Below, piece after piece: positions 26,055 through 35,483 of a stretch of DNA of 46,148 nucleotides. Source of the DNA: Flammeovirgaceae bacterium UBA976 (GTDB lineage: Bacteria; Bacteroidota; Bacteroidia; Cytophagales; Cyclobacteriaceae); assembly GCA_002292365.1 (NCBI GenBank), contig DBBU01000061.1, positions 1-46,148 of the forward strand. The letters are read 5' to 3'. Position numbers and translations under genes: made by a program. Below the pieces are notes generated by a model. The model worked only from the letters and a program-made list of their open reading frames with translations. It made no database searches and had not been told where the DNA came from. Position 1 is the first letter of the stretch. Each line of letters begins with the position of its first letter.

Positions 26055-28988
26055 TTAAATAGGTATCAAAGCGTCATATAGGACGGCTATGGGATGTTTG
26101 GCAATCCTACCCGTGCCATCTTTGATTTGATGTCGACAACTGGTACCAGCGGCCACGATTTCTACTTCTTGAGGTTGATTTCTGACAGTAGGAAATAAGA
26201 CCAATTCACCGATTTTCATAGACAGGGCATAATGCTCTTTTTCATACCCAAAAGATCCTGCCATTCCACAGCAACCCGAAGGAATCATGTGTACCTTATG
26301 ACCCGAGGGAAGACTGAGCATTTTTTTGGTTGGGGTCATAGAAGACAAAGATTTTTGATGACAATGCCCATGTACTTTAATCAATTTTTTATCTCCGTTA
26401 AAGCTTGAGGCTTTGATGCGTCCTTTATCAATTTCATGACTGATAAATTCTTCAATGGTCATGACATACTTGGCCAATTTTTTAGCTTTCTCTTGAAGTG
26501 CGCCTCGGGTCAAAGAGAGGTATTCATCCCTAAAAGATAAAATAGTTGAGGGCTCAATACCCACAAGAGGCACTCCTTCAGAGATAATTTCAGAAAATAA
26601 AGTAACGTTTTTTTTAGCCAACTTCTTGGCTTCCTTAAGCATACCTTTGGACATAAAGCTGCGGCCACTTTCTGGATGGTCTATGCGTCTCACTTGATAC
26701 CCCAATCGATCTAGGATGAGCATGGTTTTTTGCCCAATTTCTACATCATTATATTCAGTAAACTCATCGCAAAACAAGTATAAGATTTTTTTAGACCCAT
26801 TATTAAGAGGCTTGAAATGGGTCTTAAGCCATTTCTTAAAAGTCACAGAACCTAAAGTAGGCATAGATCTTTCAAAGGCAAAGCCGGCAATGGCCTTAGC
26901 GATCCCCCCAGAAATTTTATTAGAAAAAATCAGCTGATAAGCCCAAGGTACCTTTGAAGCTAAAGACATGATCATCGTAAAATTACCTATAAGTCGATTT
27001 CTTAATGGAATGCCTTTGTCTTGATAGTATTGATATTGCCATTCACCTTTTAGTTTAGCCATATCTACATTTGAAGGGCACTCAGAACTGCAGCCTTTGC
27101 AAGAGAGGCATAAATCCAAGACTTCTTTTATTTCGGGTCTTGAAAAGGGTTTTACCGTATCTGTTTTGCTTAACATTTCACGCAAAATATTCGCTCTGGC
27201 CCGCGTAGTATCTTTTTCGTCCTTGGTAGCTTGATAGCTCGGACACATGGTTCCTCCAGACAGTTCGGTCTTCCTGCAGTCACCCGAGCCATTACAAAGT
27301 TCTGTAGCCCTTACGATCCCTTGATTTTCACTAAAATCATACATGGTATCAAATACGGGTGTGGGCTGATCAGGAACAAAACGAAGATCCGTGTCCATCG
27401 GAGGCGCATTCACAATTTTTCCGGGATTAAAAATATTATGGGGATCCCACATGTTTTTAATATCCTTACAGAGTTGATAATTATGCTCCCCAAGCATCTG
27501 CGGAATAAATTCACCTCTAAGTCTCCCATCGCCATGTTCTCCAGAAAGGGACCCATTGTAGGATTTTACCAAAGTGGCAATTTCTTCTGCGATTGTTCTA
27601 AATTGTTTTTGCCCTTCCTTGGTTTTGAGGTTCAGAATAGGTCTTAGATGTAACTCGCCCGAACCCGCATGGGCATAATGTACGCTGTATAAATTATGCT
27701 TTGACAAAATCTTGTTAAAGTCGGCGATGTATTGCGGTAGTTGTTGGACTTGCACCGCGGTATCCTCAACGACAGGGGCAGCTTTAGCATCACCTACTAC
27801 ATTGGATAATAGGCCTAACCCTGCTTTGCGTAGTCCCCAAACTTTTGAAATATCAGAACCTTTAATCACTGGAAAAGCATATCCGAGCTGGGCCTCTTTC
27901 AAATCAGCAATCAGTGCCAAGGTATTGGTCTCCACTTCTTCCTCTGATTCGGCAATGAGTTCAACGACCAAAATGCCTTTGGGATCTCCTTGTACAAAAA
28001 ATCTATTTTGCAAATACAGGGTATTTCGTTTGGTTGCTTCAAGGATGTAGTGGTCCATCAATTCGCAAGCTGTGGGATGATAGTTTAAGGCAATTAAATT
28101 GGCTTGAAGAGACTCATCAATTGTATGGTTGTGGATACAAATAAGTCGTTTATGATTCGGAGGTATTTTACTCAATTTTATTTTAGCCGCTGTAACAAAA
28201 GCCAAGGTACCTTCCGAACCAGCGATCAACGAAGCAAAGTTGAAAGCTTCTCGACTTTCTTTATTGAAGGGCTTTTGTTGTAATAATAGATCAATGGCAT
28301 AGCCTGTATTTCTTCTAGGTATTTTAGAATCAGGATAGCCAGCCAAGATGTGTTCTTGATTTATTTTGTCCGATAACATTTCCTTGATACCTAGATAGAT
28401 TTGTGTATGCAGATCTCCGCTGGTATCTAAGCCATTGCAATGAGCCAAAAACCCATGTTCATCAAGGGCTCCAAAATAGGCTTCACTACCATCAGATAAG
28501 AGAGTTTTCACTTCAAGTAAATGCTCTCTTACACTACCATAAACTACGGAATTAGCACCACAAGAATTATTACCAATCATACCTCCAATCATCGCCCTAT
28601 TAGCTGTGGAGGTTTCAGGGGCAAAAAAGAAATCGAATTCTGCTAATTTTTTATTTAGATCATCCCGAACAATGCCAGGCTCTACCCATGCCCAACCCTC
28701 CTCTTGATTTATTTCAATGATTTTATTGAATTTTTTAGAAACATCTACTACGATTCCGCCACCGACTACTTGGCCTGCCAAAGAAGTCCCTGCTGTTCTT
28801 GGAATTAAACTGGTCTGATGTTGCTTAGCAAATAGGATCAATGTTTTAATGTCTTTCACATTAGCGGGAATAGCTACCCCTTGGGGGATTTCTCTATAAG
28901 CGGAGGCATCTGTAGCGTAAATGCGTCGCGTTGCCTCATCGGTAAGGAGGGTTCCAGTTAATTGATTTTGCAACGTTTCGAAATTCAT
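26055..28988 (-). CDS. FAD-linked oxidase / 4Fe-4S oxidoreductase fusion, YdiJ-like
   Basis: 977-residue fusion of a GlcD-like flavin dehydrogenase with a GlcF-like iron-sulfur protein. Residues about 25-170 are FAD_binding_4 (IPRTAGTSLAGQVVGGGIVVD, MIGNNSCGAN). Residues about 260-535 are the FAD-oxidase C-terminal domain (YAHAGSGELHLRP, SGEHGDGRLRGEF). Residues about 560-665 hold two cluster motifs: CNGSGDCRK...MCPSY and CLSCKGCSSECP. Residues about 740-970 contain CCG-type repeats (HGHCHQK, PSGCCGMAGSFG). E. coli YdiJ with this architecture is reported to oxidise D-2-hydroxyglutarate; related fusions act on D-lactate or glycolate, so the substrate here is open. It starts 3 bp after the end of the upstream nuclease-family gene, forming an operon with it. 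Confidence 0.92.
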   Translation of the reverse strand: MNFETLQNQLTGTLLTDEATRRIYATDASAYREIPQGVAIPANVKDIKTLILFAKQHQTSLIPRTAGTSLAGQVVGGGIVVDVSKKFNKIIEINQEEGWAWVEPGIVRDDLNKKLAEFDFFFAPETSTANRAMIGGMIGNNSCGANSVVYGSVREHLLEVKTLLSDGSEAYFGALDEHGFLAHCNGLDTSGDLHTQIYLGIKEMLSDKINQEHILAGYPDSKIPRRNTGYAIDLLLQQKPFNKESREAFNFASLIAGSEGTLAFVTAAKIKLSKIPPNHKRLICIHNHTIDESLQANLIALNYHPTACELMDHYILEATKRNTLYLQNRFFVQGDPKGILVVELIAESEEEVETNTLALIADLKEAQLGYAFPVIKGSDISKVWGLRKAGLGLLSNVVGDAKAAPVVEDTAVQVQQLPQYIADFNKILSKHNLYSVHYAHAGSGELHLRPILNLKTKEGQKQFRTIAEEIATLVKSYNGSLSGEHGDGRLRGEFIPQMLGEHNYQLCKDIKNMWDPHNIFNPGKIVNAPPMDTDLRFVPDQPTPVFDTMYDFSENQGIVRATELCNGSGDCRKTELSGGTMCPSYQATKDEKDTTRARANILREMLSKTDTVKPFSRPEIKEVLDLCLSCKGCSSECPSNVDMAKLKGEWQYQYYQDKGIPLRNRLIGNFTMIMSLASKVPWAYQLIFSNKISGGIAKAIAGFAFERSMPTLGSVTFKKWLKTHFKPLNNGSKKILYLFCDEFTEYNDVEIGQKTMLILDRLGYQVRRIDHPESGRSFMSKGMLKEAKKLAKKNVTLFSEIISEGVPLVGIEPSTILSFRDEYLSLTRGALQEKAKKLAKYVMTIEEFISHEIDKGRIKASSFNGDKKLIKVHGHCHQKSLSSMTPTKKMLSLPSGHKVHMIPSGCCGMAGSFGYEKEHYALSMKIGELVLFPTVRNQPQEVEIVAAGTSCRHQIKDGTGRIAKHPIAVLYDALIPI

Positions 28989-28991
28989 TTT

Positions 28992-29846
28992 TTATTTTTT
29001 TGATTCATTAAAAATAAAGTATGAGATCACGGGGAAATGATCTGAGGGATAATGTTGTTCAATTAACTGCGAAATTATAGCAGTTTTGGTTGAAATGAGT
29101 TGTTCATTATGGAAAATAAAGTCGATTCGTCTATTTTCTTCGGGAGCGATATTAAATCCATTAAAAGTAGAAGTGCCTCCAAAAAAATGGCGAGTGGAAT
29201 ACCGACTATCAAGATATTGTTGAGTGATCAATTGAATGGGTGGTTCTTGCTCGAGGGCATTGAAATCACCCATTAAAATGGAAGGATGGTTTTGTTTATT
29301 GATCCGTGCCATTTCGTTAAGGATCAATTCCGAAGAGGCCAATCTAGCCGTTTTTCCCAAATGATCAAAATGGGTATTGAACACCCAAAACTCATTTTTA
29401 CTAGTACTAAAATGAGCATAAGTACAGATTCTTGGCAATGCTGCATCCCAATCTTTTGACGGAATTTTGGGTGTTTTGGATAGCCAAAATGTGCCTGTTT
29501 GTTTAGGTGTTAGAATTTCTTTTTTGTAAAAAAGGGCACAATATTCTCCTTTTTTGCCCCCGTCATCTCGGCCCACGCCTAGATATTCATAATTATTTAA
29601 AGCGTCTTTAATATATTCAATTTGGTGGAAAAGGCCTTCTTGAATACCTATGACATCAGGGTCATAAAATTGGATCTGATCTGTCAATATTTTTTTTCTA
29701 TAATCCCATTGATCGAGACCATCATTTGGACTATCGTATCGAATATTATAGGTCATTGCTGATAGGTTTTCTTGAGCGAAAAGTACACAGGTGATACCTT
29801 GAAAAAGCAGCCATAAAACAGCTTTGATCGAATAATTATTTATCAT
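28992..29846 (-). CDS. Secreted endonuclease/exonuclease/phosphatase-family protein
   Basis: 284 residues from ATG 29846, chosen because it gives a signal peptide (SIKAVLWLLFQGITCVLFAQE); in-frame ATGs up to 29969 would add an unlikely basic leader. The fold of DNase I-like phosphodiesterases is clear: TYNIRYDSPNDGLDQW (metal-site Asn), GIQEG (metal Glu), FNTHFDHLG (catalytic His), GDFNALEQE (Asp/Asn), RRIDFIF and the final SDHFPV with the catalytic Asp-His pair. Members cleave phosphodiesters in nucleic acids, phosphoinositides or sphingomyelin; export suggests nutrient scavenging. It is upstream partner of the FAD/Fe-S gene (3-bp gap), although no functional link is evident. Confidence 0.92.
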   Translation of the reverse strand: MINNYSIKAVLWLLFQGITCVLFAQENLSAMTYNIRYDSPNDGLDQWDYRKKILTDQIQFYDPDVIGIQEGLFHQIEYIKDALNNYEYLGVGRDDGGKKGEYCALFYKKEILTPKQTGTFWLSKTPKIPSKDWDAALPRICTYAHFSTSKNEFWVFNTHFDHLGKTARLASSELILNEMARINKQNHPSILMGDFNALEQEPPIQLITQQYLDSRYSTRHFFGGTSTFNGFNIAPEENRRIDFIFHNEQLISTKTAIISQLIEQHYPSDHFPVISYFIFNESKK

Positions 29847-29992
29847 CTGTAAAAGAAGTCTCTTTGAATTATTTACAGGTAATTTAAGTGTAACGAGGAG
29901 GAGTCGCAAGACCCTTTTAAAATTATTCATTGGAGGGAAGTTTTTATCATCTGAAGCCATAAAAACCATTTTATCATATCGTTCAGGTATCC

Positions 29993-30025
29993 TTGCCAGA
30001 TTAAGATTGGAAATTCATATTTTTG
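29993..30025 (+). promoter_or_regulatory. Bacteroidota-type promoter upstream of the acyltransferase gene
   Basis: TTG at 29993-29995 and TATTTTTG at 30018-30025 are spaced by 22 bases, fitting the -33/-7 consensus. This would give a leader of about 90 bases before ATG 30121. It lies in the 274-bp divergent region, which otherwise holds no recognised feature. Confidence 0.5.
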
Positions 30026-30120
30026 TAAAACAGTTTGAGTTCTTGCCTTTTAATAAAGTGTAGAGGTGAGTTCAACAAATACCAAGGTTCAGATAATAGG
30101 GGATACAACAAAAAAGGGGT

Positions 30121-31173
30121 ATGGTCAAAAGATTAGTATATCAAGTAGTGAGGTATTATTGTCGCTTTGTTGTCCGTATATTCTTTGGAAAAGTAGAGAT
30201 TATTGGTAAAGAAAATATTCCAAAGGATCAGCCAGTTATTTATTCTTCCAATCATCAAAATGCATTTATGGATGCTTTGATTATTGGAGGATTATCACCA
30301 AAAACCACTTATTCTGTTACTCGATCGGATGTGTTTAAGAAAAAGTATGAATGGTTTATGGACGCCTTTAATATGATTCCTATTTATCGGATTAGAGATG
30401 GATTTAGTCAATTGGCCAAAAACGAAGAAACCTTCAGAAGAATAAATAGGTGTTTGTCTCAAGGACATGCGTTAACGATTTTTTCAGAGGGGAATCATGG
30501 CAATGACTTTTTCTTACGTAGCTTATCTAAAGGGAGTTCGAGAATGGCACTTGAGGCACAAGAAAAAATGGATCATTTAGACCTTCAAATCATACCGATT
30601 GGGCTAAATTATTTCCATCATCAAAGGCCTTTGCATAAAATCTCTATTGTTTATGGTCGACCCATATTTGTGAAGGATTTCATACCGCTCTATTTTGAGC
30701 AAAAAGCCAAGGGGGTCAATCAAATGAAGGAGGCTATTGAGCGGGGTATGCGTGCCTGTCTATTGATTCCCCAAGAGAGTTCTGCCTATCTAGAAGAAAG
30801 AGATCGTATTAATCATCATAATGAATCACATCCATTTGAGCAATTAAGAAAAGGCATCTCATTGGGAGAAGGATTAAAATCACTAGGGAAGCCCAATAAA
30901 ATTTTATATGGGGTAGGCAAATGTTTGGGAATTTTTAACTTCGGTCCCTTATGGTTGCTTCAATCTATTTTATCAGGTATAAAAGATATTGTTTTTTATG
31001 GCTCAATTAAATGGGCCTTGACCATGTTCATCTTCCCCATTTGGTTTTTGGTAGTATTAGGGATAAGCTCTTTATTATTCGATATTCAGGTGGGATTGAT
31101 AATTACATTACTATCTATTTTAATGCTTTATTTGAGGCAATATCTGATTAAATGGTCTAATCTGTCTCATTAA
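30121..31173 (+). CDS. PlsC-like 1-acyl-glycerophosphate acyltransferase family protein
   Basis: 350 residues. The acyltransferase domain spans residues about 20-200 with NHQNAFMD (the catalytic His-x4-Asp block), IPIYRIRDG (block II) and FSEGNHG (block III, acyl-acceptor binding). Two or three hydrophobic segments near the C-terminus (about 275-340; IKWALTMFIFPIWFLVVLG) anchor it in the inner membrane. This longer form with C-terminal helices is common in Bacteroidota. The likely role is acylation of lysophosphatidate or another lipid acceptor. A promoter candidate lies about 100 bp upstream. Its stop overlaps the stop of the convergent MORN-like gene (31170-31173). Confidence 0.9.
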   Translation: MVKRLVYQVVRYYCRFVVRIFFGKVEIIGKENIPKDQPVIYSSNHQNAFMDALIIGGLSPKTTYSVTRSDVFKKKYEWFMDAFNMIPIYRIRDGFSQLAKNEETFRRINRCLSQGHALTIFSEGNHGNDFFLRSLSKGSSRMALEAQEKMDHLDLQIIPIGLNYFHHQRPLHKISIVYGRPIFVKDFIPLYFEQKAKGVNQMKEAIERGMRACLLIPQESSAYLEERDRINHHNESHPFEQLRKGISLGEGLKSLGKPNKILYGVGKCLGIFNFGPLWLLQSILSGIKDIVFYGSIKWALTMFIFPIWFLVVLGISSLLFDIQVGLIITLLSILMLYLRQYLIKWSNLSH

Positions 31174-32003
31174 GGCTTACGACTGTCATAGATCAATTCC
31201 CCTTTTTCATTCCATTCTCTTAAAATAGTAGGTGGTGTCCCTTTTTGAAAAGGCTCTTTTGGATATTTTATTTCCCGCTTAGACCTTCTATTTTCATAAT
31301 ATTCTCTCCATAACCCTATTTTTTCATCGAATAAATACTGGCCTGTAGCGGCTACATTACCGTTGGAATGGAAGGCGTAGTATGTGCCTTGTCGGTCTCC
31401 AAAATGGATAGGGATCACTTCTCTTAGATTTTCACGTTTGAGATCATAAAATCTCAATAATGATTGTTGCGTCCACCCTTTCCAATAGATTTCTTTATCT
31501 TTTAGGATATCATTTCGATCAAAAAGTACCCATCGCATGTGTTTTTTCCCTTTGTAATAAAATCCTTCTTCTATTATCTCATCATTGAGTTTTTTGATGT
31601 ATTTGCCGTGAAGTAAGCCAATTTTTTGACCTTCCTTAATCTTTTTAGAATTAACGATACGCTTTTTTTTTCGATCGAAATAATAAAAATTCTGATCGAA
31701 TAAACTCGGATCCTCAAAATCTTTGTCTTTTAAAAAGTAAAATAACTCCGAAGTGGTATTTCTTCCCCTGGTTGTTTTAACAAAACCTTTCTTTCCTTTG
31801 ATGCCATAATAAACCTTAGGATTTGGCTTTTTTTTCTTTTTGGTCTCAGGGACAAGATCAGGATCTTCCTCTGTTTTGAGATCTTTGAGTGCGATGGTCA
31901 AAGGCGTTTCATAAGCCACTTTAAACAGGTCAACAATGGCAGCTTCTTGACCCATTAAAGGGAGTAAGGTGATTACAAAAAAGCTAAAAAGCAGGGTTTT
32001 CAT
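31170..32003 (-). CDS. Secreted MORN-repeat-like protein (YwqK-like)
   Basis: 277 residues with a signal peptide (LLFSFFVITLLPLMGQE). After a lysine-rich low-complexity stretch (ETKKKKKPNPKVYYGIKGKKG) come several MORN_2-like units, for example LHGKYIKKLNDEIIEEGFYY and GTYYAFHSNGNVAATGQYLF followed by GLWREYY. Such units occur in secreted or outer-membrane Bacteroidota proteins of mostly unknown role. There is no catalytic motif. It is convergent with the acyltransferase gene, with a 4-bp overlap of stop codons. The repeat class is likely, the function unknown. Confidence 0.75.
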   Translation of the reverse strand: MKTLLFSFFVITLLPLMGQEAAIVDLFKVAYETPLTIALKDLKTEEDPDLVPETKKKKKPNPKVYYGIKGKKGFVKTTRGRNTTSELFYFLKDKDFEDPSLFDQNFYYFDRKKKRIVNSKKIKEGQKIGLLHGKYIKKLNDEIIEEGFYYKGKKHMRWVLFDRNDILKDKEIYWKGWTQQSLLRFYDLKRENLREVIPIHFGDRQGTYYAFHSNGNVAATGQYLFDEKIGLWREYYENRRSKREIKYPKEPFQKGTPPTILREWNEKGELIYDSRKP

Positions 32004-32104
32004 GTTGTATTAACACAAATCAAATCAAAAAATTGTAATGCGCCGTGGGAAGCCATAAAAAAGTGGAGACACTGGTCGATTGCTTCATGATTGACTTTTT
32101 ATTA

Positions 32105-32131
32105 AAAGGGCATGACCTAGCCATACCCTTT
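32105..32131 (-). terminator. Hairpin downstream of htpG, candidate terminator
   Basis: Read on the minus strand, AAAGGGTATG (32131-32122) pairs with CATGCCCTTT (32114-32105) over ten positions, including one U-G wobble, around a 7-base loop. It is followed by TTTTAATAAAAA-like sequence. It begins 11 bases after the htpG stop. The T-run is short, so efficiency is uncertain. Confidence 0.5.
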
Positions 32132-32141
32132 AGTAAGCATC

Positions 32142-34031
32142 TTAATGTGCGACCAGATCGACACTTCGCTTGATGAAGTCAGTCAGTGCTTTGCCGGTCA
32201 GCATACCTTGCGAAAGGAGCGCCAGGTCATAAGCTTGTTTGGCCAAATCAATCTTCTTGTCTTCTTTTTTGGCGGCAATGATTTTTTGGACAATACTGTG
32301 ATTTGCATTCACCGCGATTGCTAGATTCACGGGCAAATCACCAAACATCATGGGACCACCGCCACCGGCCGCTTGCATATCCTTCATTCTTCGCATAAAC
32401 TCAGGAAGAGTTATGGTAACCGGTAAATCATCTGTAGCCATGGTTTCTACCGTGACGCTATTATTTTTATCATTGATGGCTTTTTCAAAAATTTCTTTTA
32501 CGGCTGTTTCTTCTTTTTCGCTAAGAACAGACGTTTTAGCTTCTCCTTTATCGATGAGTTTATCCACGACATCGGCATCAACTCGCTTGAAGGTAACTTC
32601 GAATTTTTGCTCACAATGATTGATGAAATGACTGTCGAGCGCCTCATTTAAAATTAAGACGTCATAACCTCTTTTTTGTGCAGCATCTATATAACTGTGT
32701 TGTTGATCTTCATTTGAGGCATACAAAACTACTTTTTGTTTGTCCTTATTGACTTGATTAGCATCGATGAAAGTTTTGTACTCCTCAAAAGTGAAAAGTT
32801 TGGAAGTTGTATTTTTTAAGAGCACAAAGTCCTTGGCTTTTTCGTGAAACTTTTCCTCTGAAATCATTCCGTATTTTACGAAAATACCAATGTCATTCCA
32901 TTTAGCCTCATAACTCGTTCGATCCTCTTTGAATAGTTCGTTGAGTTTATCTGCTACTTTTTTAGTAATGTAACCATTAATTTTTTTAACGTTACCATCT
33001 GCTTGTAGATAACTTCTGGAAACATTTAAAGGAATATCTGGAGAATCGATAACACCGTGCAGCAACTGAAGAAATTCAGGAACTACGTTTTTAACTTCAT
33101 CGGTGATGAATACTTGTCTCGAATATAATTGTATTTTATTACGTTGAATCTCAAAATCTTTTTTGAGCTTGGGGAAGTACAAAATCCCTGTTAGATTAAA
33201 GGGATAGTCCACGTTCAAGTGAATCCAAAATAATGGATCTTCACTCATAGGGTACAACTCTTTGTAAAACTTAAGGTAGTCCTCATCCTTGAGTTCATTC
33301 GGGCTTTTGGTCCAAATGGGTTTTGAGTCATTGATGATGTTATCTTTCTTGACCGACTTATATTTAGGTTTATCATCTTTATCCTTGCCATCCGGAACAC
33401 TCTCCTCTTTGGTACCAAATTTGATGGGGATGGGTAAAAATTTACCATATTTATCTAGAACGCCTTGTATTCTTGCATCTTCCAAGAATTCTTTAGAATC
33501 CTCAGCAATGTGAAGTGTGACCACTGTGCCTCGTGTTTTTTTCTTTGAGGATTTAATTTCAAATTCCGTTTCACCATCACAAATCCATTTGGCAGGAACA
33601 GAACCTTCCCTAAAGGATAATGTTTCTATTTCTACCTGTTTTGAAACCATGAAGGCAGAATAAAACCCCAGACCAAAATGACCTATTATTTGTTGATCCT
33701 CACCTTTATCCTTATATTTTTCAACAAATTCTGTAGCTCCTGAAAAAGCAATTTGATTGATGTACTTTTTAATCTCCTCAGCAGTCATACCGATTCCATT
33801 GTCCTTAATAGATATGGTTTTTTTCTTTTTATTTACCTCAACCTCAACTCTAAGCTTGCCGACTTCTTTTTTATACTCGCCTAGAGCAGCTAATCGCTTG
33901 ATTTTTTGAGAGGCATCGACGGCATTTGAAACCAGCTCTCTTAAGAAAATTTCATGATCTGAATATAAGAACTTCTTGATTATAGGGAAGATATTCTCTG
34001 TGTGTATGGAAATGTTACCTTTTTCTTGCAT
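32142..34031 (-). CDS. htpG: Molecular chaperone HtpG (Hsp90)
   Basis: 629 residues from ATG 34031 (MQEKGNISIHTENIF); the TTG three codons earlier is less likely. The GHKL ATPase domain holds the conserved FLRELVSNAVDA, DNGIGMT and IGHFGLGFYSAFMV motifs. The middle domain has NVSRSYLQ (the conserved Arg/Gln region), and the dimerisation domain is C-terminal. It is a cytoplasmic ATP-dependent chaperone. Length matches the family. Upstream (34111-34123) lies a perfect palindrome that may be an operator, and a hairpin follows the gene. No CIRCE element was seen. Confidence 0.97.
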   Translation of the reverse strand: MQEKGNISIHTENIFPIIKKFLYSDHEIFLRELVSNAVDASQKIKRLAALGEYKKEVGKLRVEVEVNKKKKTISIKDNGIGMTAEEIKKYINQIAFSGATEFVEKYKDKGEDQQIIGHFGLGFYSAFMVSKQVEIETLSFREGSVPAKWICDGETEFEIKSSKKKTRGTVVTLHIAEDSKEFLEDARIQGVLDKYGKFLPIPIKFGTKEESVPDGKDKDDKPKYKSVKKDNIINDSKPIWTKSPNELKDEDYLKFYKELYPMSEDPLFWIHLNVDYPFNLTGILYFPKLKKDFEIQRNKIQLYSRQVFITDEVKNVVPEFLQLLHGVIDSPDIPLNVSRSYLQADGNVKKINGYITKKVADKLNELFKEDRTSYEAKWNDIGIFVKYGMISEEKFHEKAKDFVLLKNTTSKLFTFEEYKTFIDANQVNKDKQKVVLYASNEDQQHSYIDAAQKRGYDVLILNEALDSHFINHCEQKFEVTFKRVDADVVDKLIDKGEAKTSVLSEKEETAVKEIFEKAINDKNNSVTVETMATDDLPVTITLPEFMRRMKDMQAAGGGGPMMFGDLPVNLAIAVNANHSIVQKIIAAKKEDKKIDLAKQAYDLALLSQGMLTGKALTDFIKRSVDLVAH

Positions 34032-34110
34032 GTTCGTCAACTAAATGGGTTCTAATTTTTTAAAAGGAGTTCTCAAATACTATTCCATTCACGCAGATGG
34101 CCATTTAATG

Positions 34111-34123
34111 TGCCAACTTGGCA
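34111..34123. promoter_or_regulatory. Perfect palindrome upstream of htpG, possible operator
   Basis: TGCCAA-C-TTGGCA is a 13-bp perfect palindrome, 80 bp upstream of the htpG start on the minus strand. It is not CIRCE-like. The position suits a repressor or activator site; the binding protein is unknown. Confidence 0.3.
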
Positions 34124-34131
34124 GTATTTAT

Positions 34132-34163
34132 GTCAGTAAAGTCAGTAAAGTCAGTGGGTCAGT
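34132..34163. repeat. Short tandem repeat GTCAGT(AAA)
   Basis: Four GTCAGT units start at 34132, 34141, 34150 and 34158, with spacing 9, 9 and 8 bases; the first two are identical GTCAGTAAA. It lies between the htpG and DUF4293 genes. It may be a slippage product or repeated binding half-sites. Confidence 0.6.
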
Positions 34164-34170
34164 TTAAACC

Positions 34171-34659
34171 TTATCGAATACGGTTCATACTTTTGACCAA
34201 ATTTTCATCTTTTCGGATGAATCGATTGGCAGCAAAATTACAAAATAAGGCAGCTAAAGGGAGGTAAAAACCGAAGAGATAATTCCCCTGCTGGGTAGGT
34301 TCAAGAAGCTTTTCTGCCTTGAAAACAAAGTACATCAATGCCCCAAGGGTTATTCCTATTATTAAACTGTTCAATGCCCCCAATTGGATTTGGCGTAAAC
34401 GGGTTTTGTATTGAAAAATAGAGTAAATAGAGAGGGCTGCAGATAGGCTACCCAATAAGGCAATATAAAATGTGTTTTTTAAGATATTCTGCGCAGATCC
34501 GGTAATAGGGTCCAGGACTTCATGGGTTAAATAAAAAGCATCGAGGGTAGCTACTTCTGAGGTTTCAATACTTCCTTTTTGCCATAGAGGAAAAAACAGC
34601 ATGAGTCCCATAGCTATGGCAGACATTGCAAGGAGAATAGATTGAACGCGTTGAATCAT
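34171..34659 (-). CDS. DUF4293-family membrane protein
   Basis: 162 residues with four hydrophobic segments (about 6-26, 63-83, 90-110 and 122-145). The start MIQRVQSILLAMSAIAMGLMLFFPLW is the typical beginning of DUF4293 proteins, a family confined to Bacteroidota (shown here as key blocks MIQRVQSILL and LMLFFPLW). The function is unknown; it should sit in the inner membrane. It is divergent from truA, separated by 71 bp, and upstream of htpG on the same strand, separated by a 139-bp gap with repeats. Confidence 0.85.
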   Translation of the reverse strand: MIQRVQSILLAMSAIAMGLMLFFPLWQKGSIETSEVATLDAFYLTHEVLDPITGSAQNILKNTFYIALLGSLSAALSIYSIFQYKTRLRQIQLGALNSLIIGITLGALMYFVFKAEKLLEPTQQGNYLFGFYLPLAALFCNFAANRFIRKDENLVKSMNRIR

Positions 34660-34730
34660 ATTACTGTTGTTTTAAGCAAAAGAATACATCCGATTGTACA
34701 AAGACAAATAGATTAGCTTTATTTTGCGGC

Positions 34731-35483
34731 ATGCGCTTTTTTCTAGAGATTAGCTATGATGGGTCAAAGTACCATGGTTGGCAATACCAGCCCAATGCGA
34801 TTTCGATTCAAGAAACCATTGAAAAAGCCCTAGGTGATTTGTTAGGAGTAAAAACTCCTATAGTGGGGAGTGGCCGTACCGATGCAGGTGTTCATGCCTC
34901 TTGTCAAATTGCACATTTCGATGCTGAAAATATTGATAATGAACGACTTCAGTTTAAACTAAATTCTTACTTACCCCAAGATATAGCGATTCGTAAGATT
35001 CATTCAGTTACCCAAGAGGCCCATGCTCGGTTTGATGCGCTATCTAGGAGCTATACCTATCACATGCATCTCAATAAAAATCCTTTTAAAGTCGGGACTT
35101 CTCATTATTTGCATGCGCCTGTCGCCTTAAGTAGCATTTCAGCGGCTTGTGCTGTTCTTGTAAATTGGACGGATTTTGAAGCGATGAGTAAGGTAAATAC
35201 GGACGTTAACCATTTTAATTGCCACATACTCAAAGCAGAATGGAGGGAAGTTGAGGAGGGCTATGTATTTTTGATTCAATCCAATCGTTTTTTAAGGGGG
35301 ATGGTGCGAGCTTTGGTGGGGACCTTGCTTGAGGTGGGAACTAAAAAAATAACGATTGACCGTTTTAGTGAGATCTTAGCCGCAAAGAAAAGGGCTCATG
35401 CAGGAGTCACCGTTCCTGCTCCAGGTCTATTTTTATCAAAAGTTGAATATCCAAGAGATATTTATTTAAATTTAGATACGTGA
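34731..35483 (+). CDS. truA: tRNA pseudouridine(38-40) synthase
   Basis: 250 residues, normal for TruA. It isomerises uridines 38-40 in the tRNA anticodon stem-loop. FLEISYDGSKYHGWQYQP opens the first half-domain, catalytic Asp51 lies in GSGRTDAGVHA, and FDALSRSYTYH, NRFLRGMVRALVGTLLEVG and APGLFLSKVEYP are family signatures. The stop overlaps the GTG start of the ABC exporter gene (GTGA), implying coupled translation. Confidence 0.97.
   Translation: MRFFLEISYDGSKYHGWQYQPNAISIQETIEKALGDLLGVKTPIVGSGRTDAGVHASCQIAHFDAENIDNERLQFKLNSYLPQDIAIRKIHSVTQEAHARFDALSRSYTYHMHLNKNPFKVGTSHYLHAPVALSSISAACAVLVNWTDFEAMSKVNTDVNHFNCHILKAEWREVEEGYVFLIQSNRFLRGMVRALVGTLLEVGTKKITIDRFSEILAAKKRAHAGVTVPAPGLFLSKVEYPRDIYLNLDT

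Noticed and set aside
26055..28988. FAD/Fe-S protein as two genes joined by an error
   Set aside because: The GlcD-GlcF fusion of about 970-1000 residues is a known architecture (YdiJ type).
29847..29969. Extended N-terminus of the endonuclease/exonuclease/phosphatase-family protein
   Set aside because: The first 41 residues are a basic leader before a good signal peptide that begins at ATG 29846.
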